Position numbers and translations under genes: made by a program
The notes under the pieces: generated by a model
The model's input: only the letters and a program-made list of their open reading frames with translations
The model's database searches: none
Told to the model about the DNA's origin: nothing
In this document: one piece after another, positions 1 through 12,582 of the stretch
Layout: every line of letters starts with the position of its first letter
Numbering within the stretch: the first letter of the stretch is position 1
DNA from: Aaosphaeria pasadenensis
Taxonomy: Eukaryota; Ascomycota; Dothideomycetes; Pleosporales
Length of the DNA stretch: 64,000 nt
Direction of reading: 5' to 3'
Assembly (NCBI GenBank): GCA_022813625.1
Contig: JAKLMB010000023.1
Location: 186,001-250,000 of the forward strand

Positions 1-2447
1 AATTGGAATTGGAACCACCACCTCAAGTACCTCAATCTGTCCGGCAACAAGCGTCTCGAGATTAAACCAAGTGGCCCATTCAGCGGTGGTGGTGCCGCCA
101 TGCGGGAGGGAAGGGATCTAACCGACTTCACATCCTTGACCACCCTGAGAGTCTTGGGTTTGATGGACGTGACAATGATGGTCCCATCAGTGCCTGAGCA
201 GACCGAGAATCGGAGAGTTCGAACTTCGGGCTCCGCCGTTGGAACCATGGCCTATGGCATGGCCGATAGTCTTGGTCGCAACGACAACGTATCCACGATG
301 GATATGGTCGTTCCGCGCTTCCGCAGCCACGACGACGAACAGATCTTGGGTTTGTTCGATGGGCAGCCGCTTAGCAGTGGTGGATCAAAGATTGCCAAAT
401 TCCTCTACGACAACTTCAAGAACAGGTTCGCAGATGAATTGGAACGCTTACGTCCTAACGAGAACCCGGGAGATGCCTTGCGTCGTACTTACCTTTCCCT
501 GAACAAGGAGTTGGCCACTGTAGCATCGCAGTCAGTGGACCGTGTCCCTCCTACCGTTGGCGGGCACCGCGGTTCTGTGCCAGATCTCGGAGACGACGAT
601 GTTCAATCTGGCAGTGTCGCTACCATCCTATACCTGAAAGAGATGGAACTCTACATCTCGAACGTTGGCGATGCCCAAGCACTCTTAATCCGATCAGAGG
701 GCGGGCACAAGATTCTCACTCAAAAACATGACCCTGCTGAGTCCAGCGAACGGAACCGCATTCGGGAGGCGGGTGGATTCGTATCTCGCCAAGGCAGACT
801 CAACGAGGTCTTGGAAGTATCTCGTGCTTTTGGCTACGTGCAGATGTCCCCGTCGGTCATTGCCTCGCCGTATATCACAAATCTCACTTTGGGCGACACT
901 GACGAGATGATCCTAATTGCATCCCGTGAACTATGGGAATACCTCACCCCGGACTTCGCGGTTGATGTTGCACGATCGGAGCGCAGTGACCTGATGCGCG
1001 CGGCACAGAAGCTTCGTGATCTTGCCATAGCATTTGGCGCCACCAACAAGATCATGGTTATGCTTCTGGGCGTTAGCGACCTCAAAAGCAAACAGCGCGC
1101 TCGCTTCAGGACCCATAGCATGTCAATGGGCCCGTCTGGCTCACCAGATGATTTCTTCTCAATCAGAAAGGTGGGCAAGCGTGCTAAGGATCTCCCCAAC
1201 TCTTCAACACTACAACGACTCAACCAAGAGATTCCCGCACCGACGGGAGAGGTCAGCTTGGTCTTCACGGATATCAAGAATTCGACACTGCTATGGGAGA
1301 CTTACCCCATTGCAATGAGATCAGCCATCAAACAACACAACGATCTCATGCGGCGACAGTTGCGCAATGTCGGTGGTTATGAAGTGAAGACTGAAGGTGA
1401 CGCATTCATGGTTGCCTTCCCAACCGTGACTTCTGCTCTATTGTGGTGTTTCACAATTCAAAGCCATCTACTCGACGTACAATGGCCACAAGAGATTCTT
1501 AACAGTGTCAATGGACAAGAGGTCGTCGACCCCGATGGTAATGTCATCTTCCGCGGTCTTTCGGTTCGCATGGGAATACATTATGGCCAACCGGTGTGCG
1601 AAATTGATCCGGTAACGAAGCGTATGGACTACTTTGGCCCCATGGTCAATCGCGCCTCCCGTATCTCTTCCGTTGCCGATGGAGGCCAGATTACCGTCTC
1701 GTCGGATTTCATTGCAGAGATTCAACGACTCCTGGAAACGCACATCGAAGGCGACCGGAGCAACTCCGTCGGTTCTGAGGATGCTATGATGGACGACTCT
1801 ATGACCCAGGCCATTCGGCAAGAGCTTCGATCTCTCAGCAGTCAGGGTTTTGAGGTCAAGGATCTTGGAGAGAGACGGTTGAAGGGACTGGAAAATCCAG
1901 AATACATCTACTTGATGTACCCACATTCCCTTGCCAGCCGTCTGACCGTGCAGCGTCAATTAGAAGCGAAGCAACCACAACCCGCTGATGCTGGATCGAT
2001 CGGTCAGAAAATGCCTGGAAGCCAACTCACCATTGACACAGAGCATGTTTGGGACCTATGGAACGTCAGCTTGCGCTTGGAGATGCTCTGCAGTACACTG
2101 GAGAATCCAGAGTCTGTAGAGCTCAAGGCCCCTGAAACGGCGCTGCTAGAGAGGATGAAGAACCGGGGTGGTGAAATCACAGATCGTTTCTTGATTAACT
2201 TTGTCGAGCATCAGATTTCAAGAATCGAGGTAGGAATCATATTGACGATTGATACGAATACAACTAACGCTCCATATAGACATGTACAACCACCCTCGCT
2301 CTCCGCCACATGGTGAGACCGTTCGGACAGAATTCATTGCTCCAGCAAGCCTGCCCAATGGCCGACATTCTTACCGAGCTACAAGCACAACTCAAAGAGC
2401 TCCAGCAATTTAAGGACGATGCCTCTTCGCAAATCGTATCGGCATAG
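1..2447 (+). CDS. Adenylate cyclase (Cyr1/Uac1 type), 3' part, 5' end outside window
   Basis: Makes cAMP from ATP as the core of the fungal cAMP-PKA pathway, usually at membranes under Ras or G-protein control. The reading frame is open from base 1; residues 1-25 are the end of a leucine-rich repeat (LKYLNLSGN). A PP2C-like domain follows at about residues 80-350 (GLFDG near 116, NVGDAQ near 222). The class III cyclase domain starts near residue 418, with metal-binding Asp in FTDIKNS (about 424) and in TEGDAFM (about 468). One phase-0 intron at 2230-2279 leads to a 55-residue last exon ending in a short coiled-coil-like tail; stop TAG at 2445-2447. The visible part is 798 residues. The order LRR, PP2C, cyclase is diagnostic of fungal adenylate cyclase. 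The PP2C part lacks key catalytic residues (see findings). The symbol differs among fungi (CYR1, UAC1, cr-1), so none is given. Confidence 0.96.
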
Positions 2448-3797
2448 TCTTCCCAAACCACCTGCGCGTACCTAACACATTCAAACGAAGTCTACGAGGA
2501 ACTCTTCTCACGTACGATATATAATTCTAATACTGCATATATGGGGCTCTTCCTGTTTTCAAAGCCCACATACGTTCATACCTGGCGCTTTCACCAGAAT
2601 CTTCTTGTATTATCATTGTTCTGCCCCGGCGGCCGAACAAACGTCTTCTTCTTCCTCTTGCTCGACACCTCGACACCTTCAAGGACAAGCTTGGTTATGA
2701 CCACAGGCTCCACCGACACCCTGGCGTTTTGTTTTGGGGCGCTAAAGGTTATGACTATGGAGGAAATCACACTTGCTGTTTTATATGATGAAGGAAATTT
2801 CTGGCATCTTCTCGACCAGAAAGCAGGTCTTTTTTTTTTCTCCCCCCTTGATTGCCTTGTTCTTTGATATGCAAATGCGGAATGTTGTTTTGTATTACGC
2901 CGGGAGTTTTTTCTAACTTTGTGCTGCGTGGACGGGCATCCCCTTTTGTCTTAGTTTCCAAGCTCACCTACCTGGGAGGCCCAACTTCTGATTTTATGGT
3001 CGCCTTTTCCCTTTTCTGTTCCTGTATGACTGGCGAATCATGGTGCGGCAGGCTCGTTCTCTCTCTCTTTCGATCTTGATCTTCCAGTCTTCATATTGGT
3101 ATCCATCCTGCCCATCGGAGAAGAGAGCTTCTAGGCTCACTGACTCTTGTTCCCATGGGGTTGTTGTCATGTACGGGCGGGCCACGCAACCGCAAACGCA
3201 AATGCTACTACCATGTTAGGTACTTACTTTACCGTTGGTTGGGGTTGGGCGTAAAAAGAGAGATCTATAGGCGAGTGTGAAGTAAAGGCTTTTTTCTTTC
3301 TTCTTCTTACTTTTGGATAAAAAGAAATATAAGAGTATTGATGGTAATGGTGTCTTGATGATTATGGCTGTTGGGATGTGGAAGTGAAGTGAAGTGAAGT
3401 GAAGATGTGATTGTTTCGTTTTGTCCTAAGGGTACATGCAGCGTAAAGACAGGTAACTGGTTAATGATACTTTTGCAGTTACTGTGAGATCAACCTTTAT
3501 ACCTTCGTGATGCCAACCCTGTTCTTTCTCGTCAAGTTTCGAAAACGTGATTGTATATTTGTTCAATGCGTTGATGTAATGTGTAATGTAAACAGTTATC
3601 TATCATCTGTGATCTCCCGTTATTCATACAAGAACGAAGAAGAAGCGTAGTTTTTCCGTCGAGCATCAGAACCAACTTTTTCTTCTTGGTCAATTCGTCT
3701 GCGTCATTCCTTCTCCCGTCTTCACCTACCGCCTGCCTCCTATCTTTCCTTTTCCTTTCCCCTTGAGTGATTCATTGATTTTCTCAGAGCGAATCCA
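2448..3797. other. Convergent intergenic region
   Basis: Space between the 3' ends of the adenylate cyclase and COQ1 genes. It holds their 3' untranslated regions, T-rich tracts near 2826-2841 and 3290-3310, and a small GAAGT repeat at 3381-3404. The short open frames here lack conserved-looking protein sequence; no tRNA or other RNA gene was recognised. Confidence 0.6.
3381..3404. repeat. GAAGT pentanucleotide microsatellite
   Basis: Nearly five tandem GAAGT units in the non-coding space between two convergent genes. Seen directly; likely neutral. Confidence 0.85.
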
Positions 3798-5268
3798 CTA
3801 CTTCCGCCTCTTCATGACCTTGGTGCACATGTCGATCAGGCCCGTCTTGGCGTCGCTGTCGGGGAACCCGCTGATGGCCTCGATGGCCTTGTCGACGTAC
3901 TCCTGGGCCAGGGCGCGCGTCTGCTCGAGGCCGGAGCTCGAGGCTACTATGTCTCGTGCCTGTCATCCATTGCGTTAGTTAAATGTCCCTATTTCGAAAA
4001 GGATGTGTCTCTGAAGGGTAAAGTATAATACATACCCTCTGCACATCGCCCTCATGGGAGAACTTCCGCCCCACGAGTTTCCCAAGACTACTATTATCCT
4101 TCCACGCGAACAGCAGCGGCGCGGTCGCGAGCCCCAACTCCAGATCCGCGCCCGCGGGCTTCCCGAGCTCCTCCCCAGAAACCGTGTAATCGAGCATATC
4201 GTCGACGAGCTGGAACGCCAGACCCAGGTTCTTCCCGTACAGATACGCCGCCTCGACGACGTCCGGGGTGGACCCGCCCAGGATGGCCGCCGCGCGACAG
4301 CTCTTGCTGATGAGGCTCGCGGACTTGAGGTACGTTTTTTGTAAGTAGTAGGTTAGTGTTTCCTCCGTGTACCGCGGGTTGCGCTCGTCCCGCGCCGTGT
4401 TCTTGAGCTGCATGAACTCCCCCTCGATCAGGTTGGCGATCACCGTCGCGAGCAGCTCGGTGACTTCCGGGTCGCGGAGTCGCGCCAGCGCGACGGACGC
4501 TCGCCCCAGCATGAAGTCGCCTGCCAGCACTGTCATCTTGTTGCCGAATTCGATGTTGGCGGAGGGGGCGGAGCGCCGCGACTCGGAGTGGTCGATGACG
4601 TCGTCGTGGAGGAGGGACGCCGTGTGGATGAGCTCCGTTATCTCGGCGAGGCGTCGCTGCGAGGGGAGGATGTCCGAGGCCTGCGTGTTGTGCTGCGTGT
4701 CGTGCGTGGACGAGGTGAGCGGGGAGTACTCGAGCGCGGAGGGGTTCTCGTCGCGCAGGATCTCCCGCCGCGTGATGGGGTCGTCGACGGAGAACGGGTC
4801 CGGGGTGGTTTTGCGGGCCATTTTGGGCGTGAGGGACGTCGCTCGCGACATGAGGAGTACCAGCATCGGCCGCACGTACTTGCCCTCCGACTGCGTGTAG
4901 TACTTGGACACCGTGTCCAGCGACGGGTGGCCCGACCCGAGCAGCTGGCGGATGTTCTTGGTGAGGAACTTCATCTCCTTCGCTACGATCTGGAAGGGAT
5001 CTGCTGATATCGGGGCGTTGGGGTCAGGCGTGGGGTTGAAAATGTGCTGTGCGGTGTTGACGGCGGCGGCCCAAGTCGATTGCTCCCGCCGCCGCGACGG
5101 GTTGTAGTATGTCGATGAGGCCGTGGGTCGTATACATCTCGATATCGCTGCTGCTGACGTTGGGGCTGGTGGTGTTGTGCGGTAGGGACATGGCGAGAGG
5201 CGAGACGCTGTGGAAATGTGCTGTCGTCGTGCGATGCTCGTCGCGAGCCGCACGGATGGGCTCGTCAT
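3798..5268 (-). CDS. coq1: Mitochondrial polyprenyl diphosphate synthase (ubiquinone side chain)
   Basis: Trans-prenyltransferase that builds the isoprenoid tail of coenzyme Q in mitochondria. The 464-residue model has an Arg/Ser-rich, acid-poor N-terminus fitting an import signal, then the family signature FLTKNIRQLLGSGHP near residue 101. The first aspartate-rich motif DDVID is at 222-226 and the second, DDMLD, at 356-360. One phase-0 intron lies at 3960-4035; the last exon (3798-3959) encodes 53 residues ending MKRRK. Start ATG at 5266-5268. An insert of about 50 polar residues (about 150-205) precedes the first Asp motif. The gene is divergent from VMA12 with 297 bp between start codons. 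Its coding sequence is much richer in GC than its neighbour (see findings). The exact chain length of the product cannot be read from sequence. Confidence 0.95.
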
Positions 5269-5565
5269 CGATGGATTCTGGGGGCTGCCGAATGCCTGGG
5301 TGCAATTGAGTCCTTCGCCGGGGGGATTGGGCTCGGGCGGATTGGAGGTGGTGAGTTATCGATATTTGCGAGCGGACGCTGAGGTCGGAAAGTTTTGGAA
5401 CGATCCGAGTAATCATGACGCTAATGTATCGGTGCCAAGCATGCGGAACGGCGAGCGGCGAAGCTCGAGCTCCAGGCGCCGACTTTATGGTCACTCAGCC
5501 ATTGCGCTCGTTGTTTCCTCCTCGGTACTTCCGCGAAACTTTTGATTGGCGATCCACTGTCTGCG

Positions 5566-6381
5566 ATGGTGCTGTTAGAGATGACGCCCGTCATCGTGCG
5601 GGCGTTGAAGAAAGCTGCAATCCTCGACGCCGATCAACACTCCGCTCTGCAGCGCGATTCCGAACCCTCACTCGAGGATCCGAAGCTTGGAAATCCCATC
5701 TCGCATTCACAACTCATAGACTTGTCGAAGCTATTAAAACAGCACTCCGCCGTGCTCGATCAAGAATCAGACGAAGATGGCCCGTTCCGATACCGCCTCG
5801 ACTCCCTACTCAAAGGCTCCAAAGTCTACTTCCCTCCTCCTCCGCCAAAGAAGGAACCTACGCCAGAGTACAAAGCATTAATGGCGCGTCTGCGTCGCGA
5901 AGAGGAGGCACGAGCCTATGAACGCATGATCAATCCTCCACCGGCTGTCGAATCCTTCTCCCAGCGCTTCCCTACTTCTTCGCTAGGCCACCTCGATCCT
6001 CGAGAAGCAGCATTGGCAGATGACGATATCAGCTACGCAGAGGTGCACCGCCAGATAATTCTTATCATAAATGTCCTGGTGTCGATTATCGCCAGTAGCG
6101 TCTTTATTTGGATGGCGGCGCGGCATTGGACTGCACCAAAGAGGTTGGGCTTGAGCATGGCAGGGAGCCTATTGATTGCCGTGGCGGAGGTCATAATATA
6201 CAGCGGCTATGTTAGGAGGGCGAAGGAAGCGAAAGAGAAAGAGAAGAAGAGACCGGAGATTAAGAAGATCATTGAAAGTTGGGTCATTGATGGCTCGGGT
6301 GAAGAAAAGACTGAGAGTCTCTCCGTTGACCAGGACAAGACGAAAGATGGAATAAGATACAGGAAAGGCAAGCATCGATGA
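5566..6381 (+). CDS. vma12: V-ATPase assembly factor Vma12 (ER membrane protein)
   Basis: ER-resident factor for assembly of the V0 sector of the vacuolar H+-ATPase (Vma12/TMEM199 family). The single-exon model has 271 residues. After a charged N-terminal half there is a proline run (YFPPPPPKKEPTPEYKALM region), then two hydrophobic segments at about 163-185 and 195-216, and a lysine-rich cytosolic tail. This two-helix layout with the conserved stretch before it is the family hallmark. The open frame extends to 5542 but begins there with TTG, so the first ATG at 5566 is used. It shares a short divergent promoter with COQ1. Overall sequence identity to the yeast protein is expected to be low, as usual for this family. 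Confidence 0.88.
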   Translation: MVLLEMTPVIVRALKKAAILDADQHSALQRDSEPSLEDPKLGNPISHSQLIDLSKLLKQHSAVLDQESDEDGPFRYRLDSLLKGSKVYFPPPPPKKEPTPEYKALMARLRREEEARAYERMINPPPAVESFSQRFPTSSLGHLDPREAALADDDISYAEVHRQIILIINVLVSIIASSVFIWMAARHWTAPKRLGLSMAGSLLIAVAEVIIYSGYVRRAKEAKEKEKKRPEIKKIIESWVIDGSGEEKTESLSVDQDKTKDGIRYRKGKHR

Positions 6382-6530
6382 ACAAAGATCTCATAGGGAA
6401 GAACAACCGAAGAAGGAAACCCGACTCCAGTCGCTCGATGCATTTCAAGTTCAGATACAGCGCTATGGCATCAAAGGACACGCTCCCATTACACCTTGAT
6501 TAAACCTCCACACCAGGGAAAGTGACTGGA

Positions 6531-9500
6531 TCATTTCTTCTTACGTCCGGCAACACCGCCAGCAAAGCGGCCGAGATTGCTCAGACTGGTCCTCGATTTG
6601 TGTCCTGCAGCCTGGGGCACTTGCGGAGCCGGCATAGGCAGTGGGCGATTGGTACTTGCGGCCGAGTTTGGACGTCCACCCAACGGTTTAGGTGGTCCTT
6701 CAGGATGTGGCTTCTCCTTCTCTTGCACCGGCGATCCTGTCGCTTCCTCGCCCAGAGCAGCCAGACGCTGCGATCGCCTCGCTTTCTCCTGCGTGGTTTT
6801 GAATTTGTCGAGCAACTCGACCCACTTGACACCGCCCTCTTCTCTGGCCTTCAGCCGATTTGGCCTTTCGAAGCTAGGACCCGCTGGGCCTGGCTGACTG
6901 CTAGTAGTTCCAGTGTCTGAGCTCTTCTGTCTCAAATGGTTAAAATTGGAGGAGGGGACATACGTGCGGGGGGCAATGTGCAAATAGCCAATAGCGCTAA
7001 CACTGTTCAAACGATTTTTTAACGCAGCAAACGCAGATGATTGAGGAAGCAACATAAGCAGGCCATAAAGACATTTGTACAAATGGGGATATTTCTCTGG
7101 CTCAAGGAGTTGGATGCGCAGATCTGGCATAGGTTAGGTGGTAGAGCAGACAGATTTTGGCTAAGTCTTACTCACAAGTAAAGACAGGTGATTCGAGAAG
7201 TTGAACGAGCTTATCAATCTGGATAAGCGTGTTTACGGTCATCTCAAGATCCGCACTGGATTGTATCAATAATTTGCTCATGCCAATACTGAATATAACT
7301 TACAATATCTGCAATAAGTGGTATGCTTGCTCGTATGCTTGCGCTAAGAGGCAAAGTGAGAAAGTAGCAACTGCGTTGTGACACCAGGACTTGAACAGGG
7401 TGACGAAAAAAGACTGACCGTCCTGCATGCTATTAATAATATGTTGAGATGACGTGGTTGAGTACTTACCCTTGAGTCCAGACTACGTAGCCTTTTCCGG
7501 AGATCTGCCAACTCAGGGGCAGTGATCAGGTTGTTGTTAAGGTTTTGCACCATGATACTGGAGAATTCAACGTCTTCATCTTTTTCGAGGCAATCGGCCA
7601 TTGTTCGATATATTCGCTCCGCACTGAGAGTTACGCATAGTTGCCTGATGATGAGATTGCCTCTCGTCTCAAGCAGACGACGATCGGTGGAGAATAACTT
7701 CAGGAGATTAACCATGAAGGATGTGAAATAAGAGTCGTCGCTGTTCTTGGAGATTTGAGAAAGAAGCAACAGATCGCGTGTCACTACAGCTTCGGACGGA
7801 TCAGAGAGGGTCTTCAGGAGTGCTGGGAAAGTTCCATCCTCGACAGAAAGAATCTGAGATATGGTTAAACTCAATGCCATTCATATAATGCAGTCACTCT
7901 TACCTTGCCCGGAGCCATTCGATGGAGCATGATCAGCCATGCAATAGCAGCCACACGCGTGGCCTCATGTTCATTCAAGAATTGAAGAGTCAGGGCGTTC
8001 ACTGCAGCTTGGTAGTCCAGTTCTGGTCCTGGTCGGGGAGACGGTCCACGATCTTCGGCTGGAGTGGGAGTCCTAGTCCCTCTACCATCAATAGACCTCG
8101 TTTCTGTGGCTAGAGCTTGATCTCGAATGACCGTCTTGAGTAGGCGACTAGATAGATTTGAATCACGTCGCTCAACACCTGATAGCTCTTTTCCAAGAAC
8201 GGATAAAGATGTGGGTAGTTGCGTTGGCCCACTCGTTGCAATGTCGTTTCGATTGTCTTCAGATAGCGACATGATGTAATCCATCAAGGATGTGTTCACC
8301 CTATTAGCAGCTGCACGAACTGTTTCCACGTCGTGCGACATCGTTGGGAGAACATGCGACAACAGACTCGGAACAAATGGCATGATGTCCTCGGGACATA
8401 TCTCGAAAAAGCTATCAATCCACCGCAATACGGTGAGTTGGATCTCCTCTTCCGCTGCAAACAGTCAGTATGTTCCTCAGTATGGAGACGGAAAGGCCTA
8501 CCGTGTGGTTCACTTAAGAAGGACACAAGGATATGCATGATCTTGCTATAGTCCACTTGGACGTCTTGTCCAGGCATCCAGTCTCCATCGCTCGTTGATT
8601 TATCCTCGTTTGCTGCCGTGGAGCCACTAACAACACTGGCACCATCGTGTTCATCCTCTGTATCTTGGTTGTCGACTGCTAAGCTACCAGAATCACTTTC
8701 AGCTGCCGCACTCCGAATGCTAGACGTGGATCTGTTGAGTCCCTCTTCACCTTGGCTCTTCTTACTCTCAGCCAACCCTCGCTTGACTCTTGCAATTTTC
8801 TTGATCTCGTTCAAGAATCTGTCAAGACATACTTGTGTGGCTGTGTGGACGTCTTGATTGGGATCGCTCAGAAATTTGAAAAGACCTCCAAGAAAGCGAG
8901 GAAGGTAGGTCACTAACTCCAGGTCCGGAATCGAGTCCAGCAAAGTTATCCAGGCGACAAGGAATGTCCGAGTGAATGGATTAATAACGTTTACCCTCTC
9001 CTCCAGAAGCGGCAAGAACCTTTCCAATGAGAAAGCCGTAACAAGATCCTCTGGCGGTTGTTCCTCTACATCGAAGCCCTCTCCATCCTTAGTTTCAGGC
9101 GGTGAATGCAGTATGGAAATGTATGATGCCGCTGATTCAGACACTATGTCTTTGACAAGTCGGTCGAGAAGCTCTGCACCATTTTTGACCGATAATTCGG
9201 AATCTGCAGCAAGCTGGTACGAGACCGTACGTTAGCCAACATGGCTTCTAGACCGCAGATTTCGGCTCCCTACCTTACACAAAGCATCGAATACCTGGTT
9301 GAAGTAGACGAGTATTTCCCCCTTTGCAACCTTGGCAATGTTGTACATGCTTTCGCAGGCATAGTATCGGACGCGGGCGTCTTGGTCGGAGAAGCAGGCG
9401 AGCACGGGGGGGACAATCTCTTCCAGGTAACGAGCGACTTCCTGCAATGATATTAGCTTCCCATATCTGAGTTAGAGTTTCTTTTATATTTTCCATACAG

Positions 9501-9729
9501 GTCCCAAAGCTATTGACGCGGCAGCGAGTCCAATCAGACCTCCATTCCTGGCGTGTGGCTGATGGACGGCGTAGGCATATTCGTGACACAGCTGGTGAAC
9601 AATCTTCTGAATCCTGTCATGATCACCTGCAGCTAATGAGTCTCGAATGAGACCTTCAAGCTCAAGTGCTCCGCTTTTTCGCTTATCGTAGAGTTTATCG
9701 TTAAGGGCCTTGGTGATGTTGACGTCCAT
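6531..9729 (-). CDS. vac14: Vac14, scaffold of the Fab1 PI(3,5)P2 kinase complex
   Basis: HEAT-repeat scaffold on the vacuole or endosome that holds the Fab1 kinase and Fig4 phosphatase together. The eight-exon model, 9499-9729, 9274-9441, 8502-9213, 7904-8454, 7470-7853, 7304-7422, 7176-7255 and 6531-7123, gives 945 residues with all phases consistent. The N-terminus (residues 1-130, ending near YYACESMYNIAKVAKGE) is the conserved Fab1-binding region. The block encoded from about residue 555 on, including RSWCHNAVATFSLCLLAQAYEQ split over exons and LLESPVFTYLR, is the conserved Fig4-binding C-terminal domain. A low-complexity acidic/Ser linker sits near residues 280-350. The last 100 residues are Pro/Ser/Lys-rich and end in GRKKK. 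Introns are 47-60 nt. Start ATG at 9727-9729; divergent from the DENN gene. Confidence 0.95.
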
Positions 9730-10456
9730 GGTGGTCGTACGGATGCTGCTAGGCAGCTACTACCATGGTGGGGCAGGGTATATGTTGCAATAACAAAAGT
9801 TACGGGTTTAGTTCGCGCACTGTCGGGTGGGTCAATTCGATCGTCGTTCTCGCGTGAAGGCTTGACGTTGGAGGAGGTGATGTTTGGTGTTTAGTTCAGA
9901 GGTCGGGGGTGCAAGCTCTAGAGTCTAGATGCACGTCATCGCGCCGAGGCGAGGCTACCTAGTCCAGATACAATAGAGAGGGGCCGACGCAGTACAAAAC
10001 CTCATGTATTACGCTGTGTACTTGGAAGTATCTGATCAGCGAAAAATAATGTTGATATTGATATTACTTAGACCAAACGACGAGTATTCCAGCTAGTATC
10101 ATTTGGCTTGAAGTGGGCGAGAAAGGAGATCCGGCTGGAGACCTTACTTAAAGCAACTACAGTAACCGGGAGTGACGAAACGACGCCATTCACGACGTCT
10201 GGTACAATTTCCGTAGAGCCAATCTGCGTTCGATTACGGGTTCAAGACAAGCTCAAGAAATCAGCCACACGTGTGGACCCTGTCACTCCTATTGTATACG
10301 CATGCACGCCGCGGCGCCCTTGGCCCATATAACAATCTCAAGGCTATCCCTAAACTTAGTCGATCGATCTCTCTCTGCCGTCTCATCCTCCCTTCCACTG
10401 ACAAGGCGCTGACATGGCCTATCTAGGCTGACAAGGAGAAGCCGAAGACTACAATC
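9730..10456. promoter_or_regulatory. Shared promoter region between VAC14 and the DENN gene
   Basis: About 730 bp between two divergent start codons. No convincing open frame, RNA gene or TATA box was recognised; the frame at 10108-10332 starts at TTG and has no family features. Confidence 0.5.
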
Positions 10457-12130
10457 ATGGGTTCGAATGGGCAACCGCAACATTCAGAAAAGATGACTTT
10501 TACGCCAGCCGCAAATGACATCTTCCAGCACTGGGCTGTTGCATTTGTTGTGTGCAACTTCAACGTTGACATAGGTAAGATGTTTTGGAATCTGTAGATA
10601 CTATGTCGATGCTGATCTTTCAACTTCCATCGGTACAGGACCAGAAGTGGAGATACTGTATCCTCCAAATGTCGCCTTCAGCACACAAGATCTCGGAGCT
10701 ATATGTTTCAACAGGTATGAGATTCAATCTCTCCAATATGGGTCGCGGATCCCTGATCACCCAATAGTTTCCCAGAGCAACAGAATACAGAAACAGCTGA
10801 AGACATGAGGTTCAATTTCATGATCACGAACAACTCCCCAGACATATCTCTAAGCTCTCCGCAAGCTCCCCATGGCAGCCCTACCAATTTCTACGGATGC
10901 TGCATTTTCCGTCAAGAATTCGACCACACTATGAAAAGAAGTTTCAACCAAAGAACATTAGTTCTCATCTCGCACCATCCTTTTCTATCCTTTTACAATC
11001 GCCTGCTCCATCAGATGACCGAGTCAGGTGTCATCAGCGACCCAACCACGTTAGAAGCGGCATACTCCCAAATACTTGCTTGGCCCTCTCCATCTCTTGG
11101 ACGCCACGAGCTCCCATTCTTAGGCACAATGATCACTCTGGATATTGCGCCACATGTCGCTTTTCCGCTGCAAGGTCTTCCTGGCCCTTTGCCGCTTATA
11201 TCAGATACGCCGACTTCAATATACGCCTACGAACCGCTAGGTTCATGGGACTCAATTATGCCGTTTATGCCCTGCATCACAGATCTTTACATTTTATACG
11301 AAAAACTACTTCTTTGCGAACCAATAATCGTAATCGCGAAATCGCCACAACTATGCAGCGATGCCATATCATCCCTAGTCGACCTCATCCGCCCAATTCC
11401 ATACGCTGGTGAGATCAAACCATACATGACCATGCAATCCGAATTCCGCAGCATCGGCATCGACGGCGGCACGCCACGACCATTCATAATTGGGATCACG
11501 AACCCCTTCCTCCTCAAGCGCGTCCTATCCTCAACAGAAGACAAGGACCGAGTACGCCCGCACATCCTCTACCTCCAGAACTACGATGGCCCCGTACCAA
11601 CGAGACGACACCACTCCCTGCACCGAAAGTCGAGTCGCAACGTGCTTCTGGACCTACCAGGCGGAGGCATCGACGCCCATCCGCCAGCCCGCCGCTTCTT
11701 AAAATCAGACCCCCACTTCGTGTCTCAGGTCGAATCTCTTTTGAAGCTCGACGTGCAAACTCACGCCCTCGGCCCGCTCATACGGCGACACTTCGCCGAG
11801 CTGACAGCTCAGTTCCTCGCTCCGTTGAACCGCTACCTCGCCACGTCAGTGTCTCCTACTGCAATATCGCCCGGCTCCGGAGCTTTCAGGTACGCAAGCT
11901 TCTCGGTCCACGGCTTCATCAAGGATGTAGGCAAACACGGGACGAGTGTCAAAATGAGAGGTCAGGGGCCAATACAGAGGCACAGGGCGAGAGATGGGTT
12001 GTATGAGAGTTTCTGCCAGAGTGCCAATTTCTACAGTTGGTTGGAGATGAAGACGAGTTTGGAGAGGGAGGCTAGTGCTGGGCTTTTGGGTGCTGGGAGC
12101 GCGGCTTCGTCTGCGGCGGTGCCGAGCTGA
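10457..12130 (+). CDS. DENN-domain protein of the DENND6/FAM116 family
   Basis: Likely guanine-nucleotide exchange factor for a Rab GTPase in endosomal or polarised traffic, by analogy with animal DENND6 (Rab14). Three exons: 10457-10574, 10639-10714, 10768-12130; 518 residues. Exon 1 carries HWAVAFVVCNFNVDIGPEVE (about 23-42), followed by ILYPP, the classic uDENN opening. The middle includes YGCCIFRQ and KRSFNQRTLVLIS, then LPFLG and the cDENN part around LYILYEKLLLCEPIIVIAKSP. The C-terminal third matches the dDENN region (RRHFAELTAQFLAPLNRYL). Introns of 64 and 53 nt have good splice signals and phases. S. cerevisiae has no clear orthologue, so no symbol is given. Rab partner and site of action in fungi are inferred. 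Confidence 0.88.
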
Positions 12131-12582
12131 GGCGGATCGTTGGGATACAGGAGAGTTGGGATATTTGGGTTCGCCGTACCGCCAGAAACAGAGCTCGTCT
12201 TGCCGATGCAGTTCGGATATGTTTGATGAAGCTTTGGTAGATTGCAAATGGGCTCAATCAGGAGCCGTTCTTGACAGATATATGCAGGGACGCCGCGAGA
12301 GCCCAGTGTTGCAACAGAAGTAGGATAATGGGCGCAACAGAAACGCTCCAATGTGGGCTAAGTGTTTCAGACAAATGGGCGTGAAGCGAGGGATAAGATG
12401 ATGAAGCATGCAAGGGCTTGTGAGAATCCCGATCCGACATGGGGGATGCAAAGAAGCGCATGCCATTGTAAATCACATGTTCATTAGTGAGTTCCATTGC
12501 CAAAGGGTATCTAAATTTCAGAAAAGCGACGAGCTGAGGAAATCGTCGAACACATAAATGGTACTTCTGACAAAGCCTCCAT
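12131..12582. other. Convergent intergenic region
   Basis: 3' untranslated space between the DENN gene and the WD40 gene. Nothing else supported. Confidence 0.5.

Noticed and set aside
834..1277. Open frame antisense to adenylate cyclase
   Set aside because: Shadow of the conserved cyclase coding strand; no independent evidence.
5024..5494. 156-codon minus-strand frame overlapping the COQ1 start
   Set aside because: Different frame from the conserved COQ1 protein and without family features; COQ1 ATG at 5268 gives a good mitochondrial leader.
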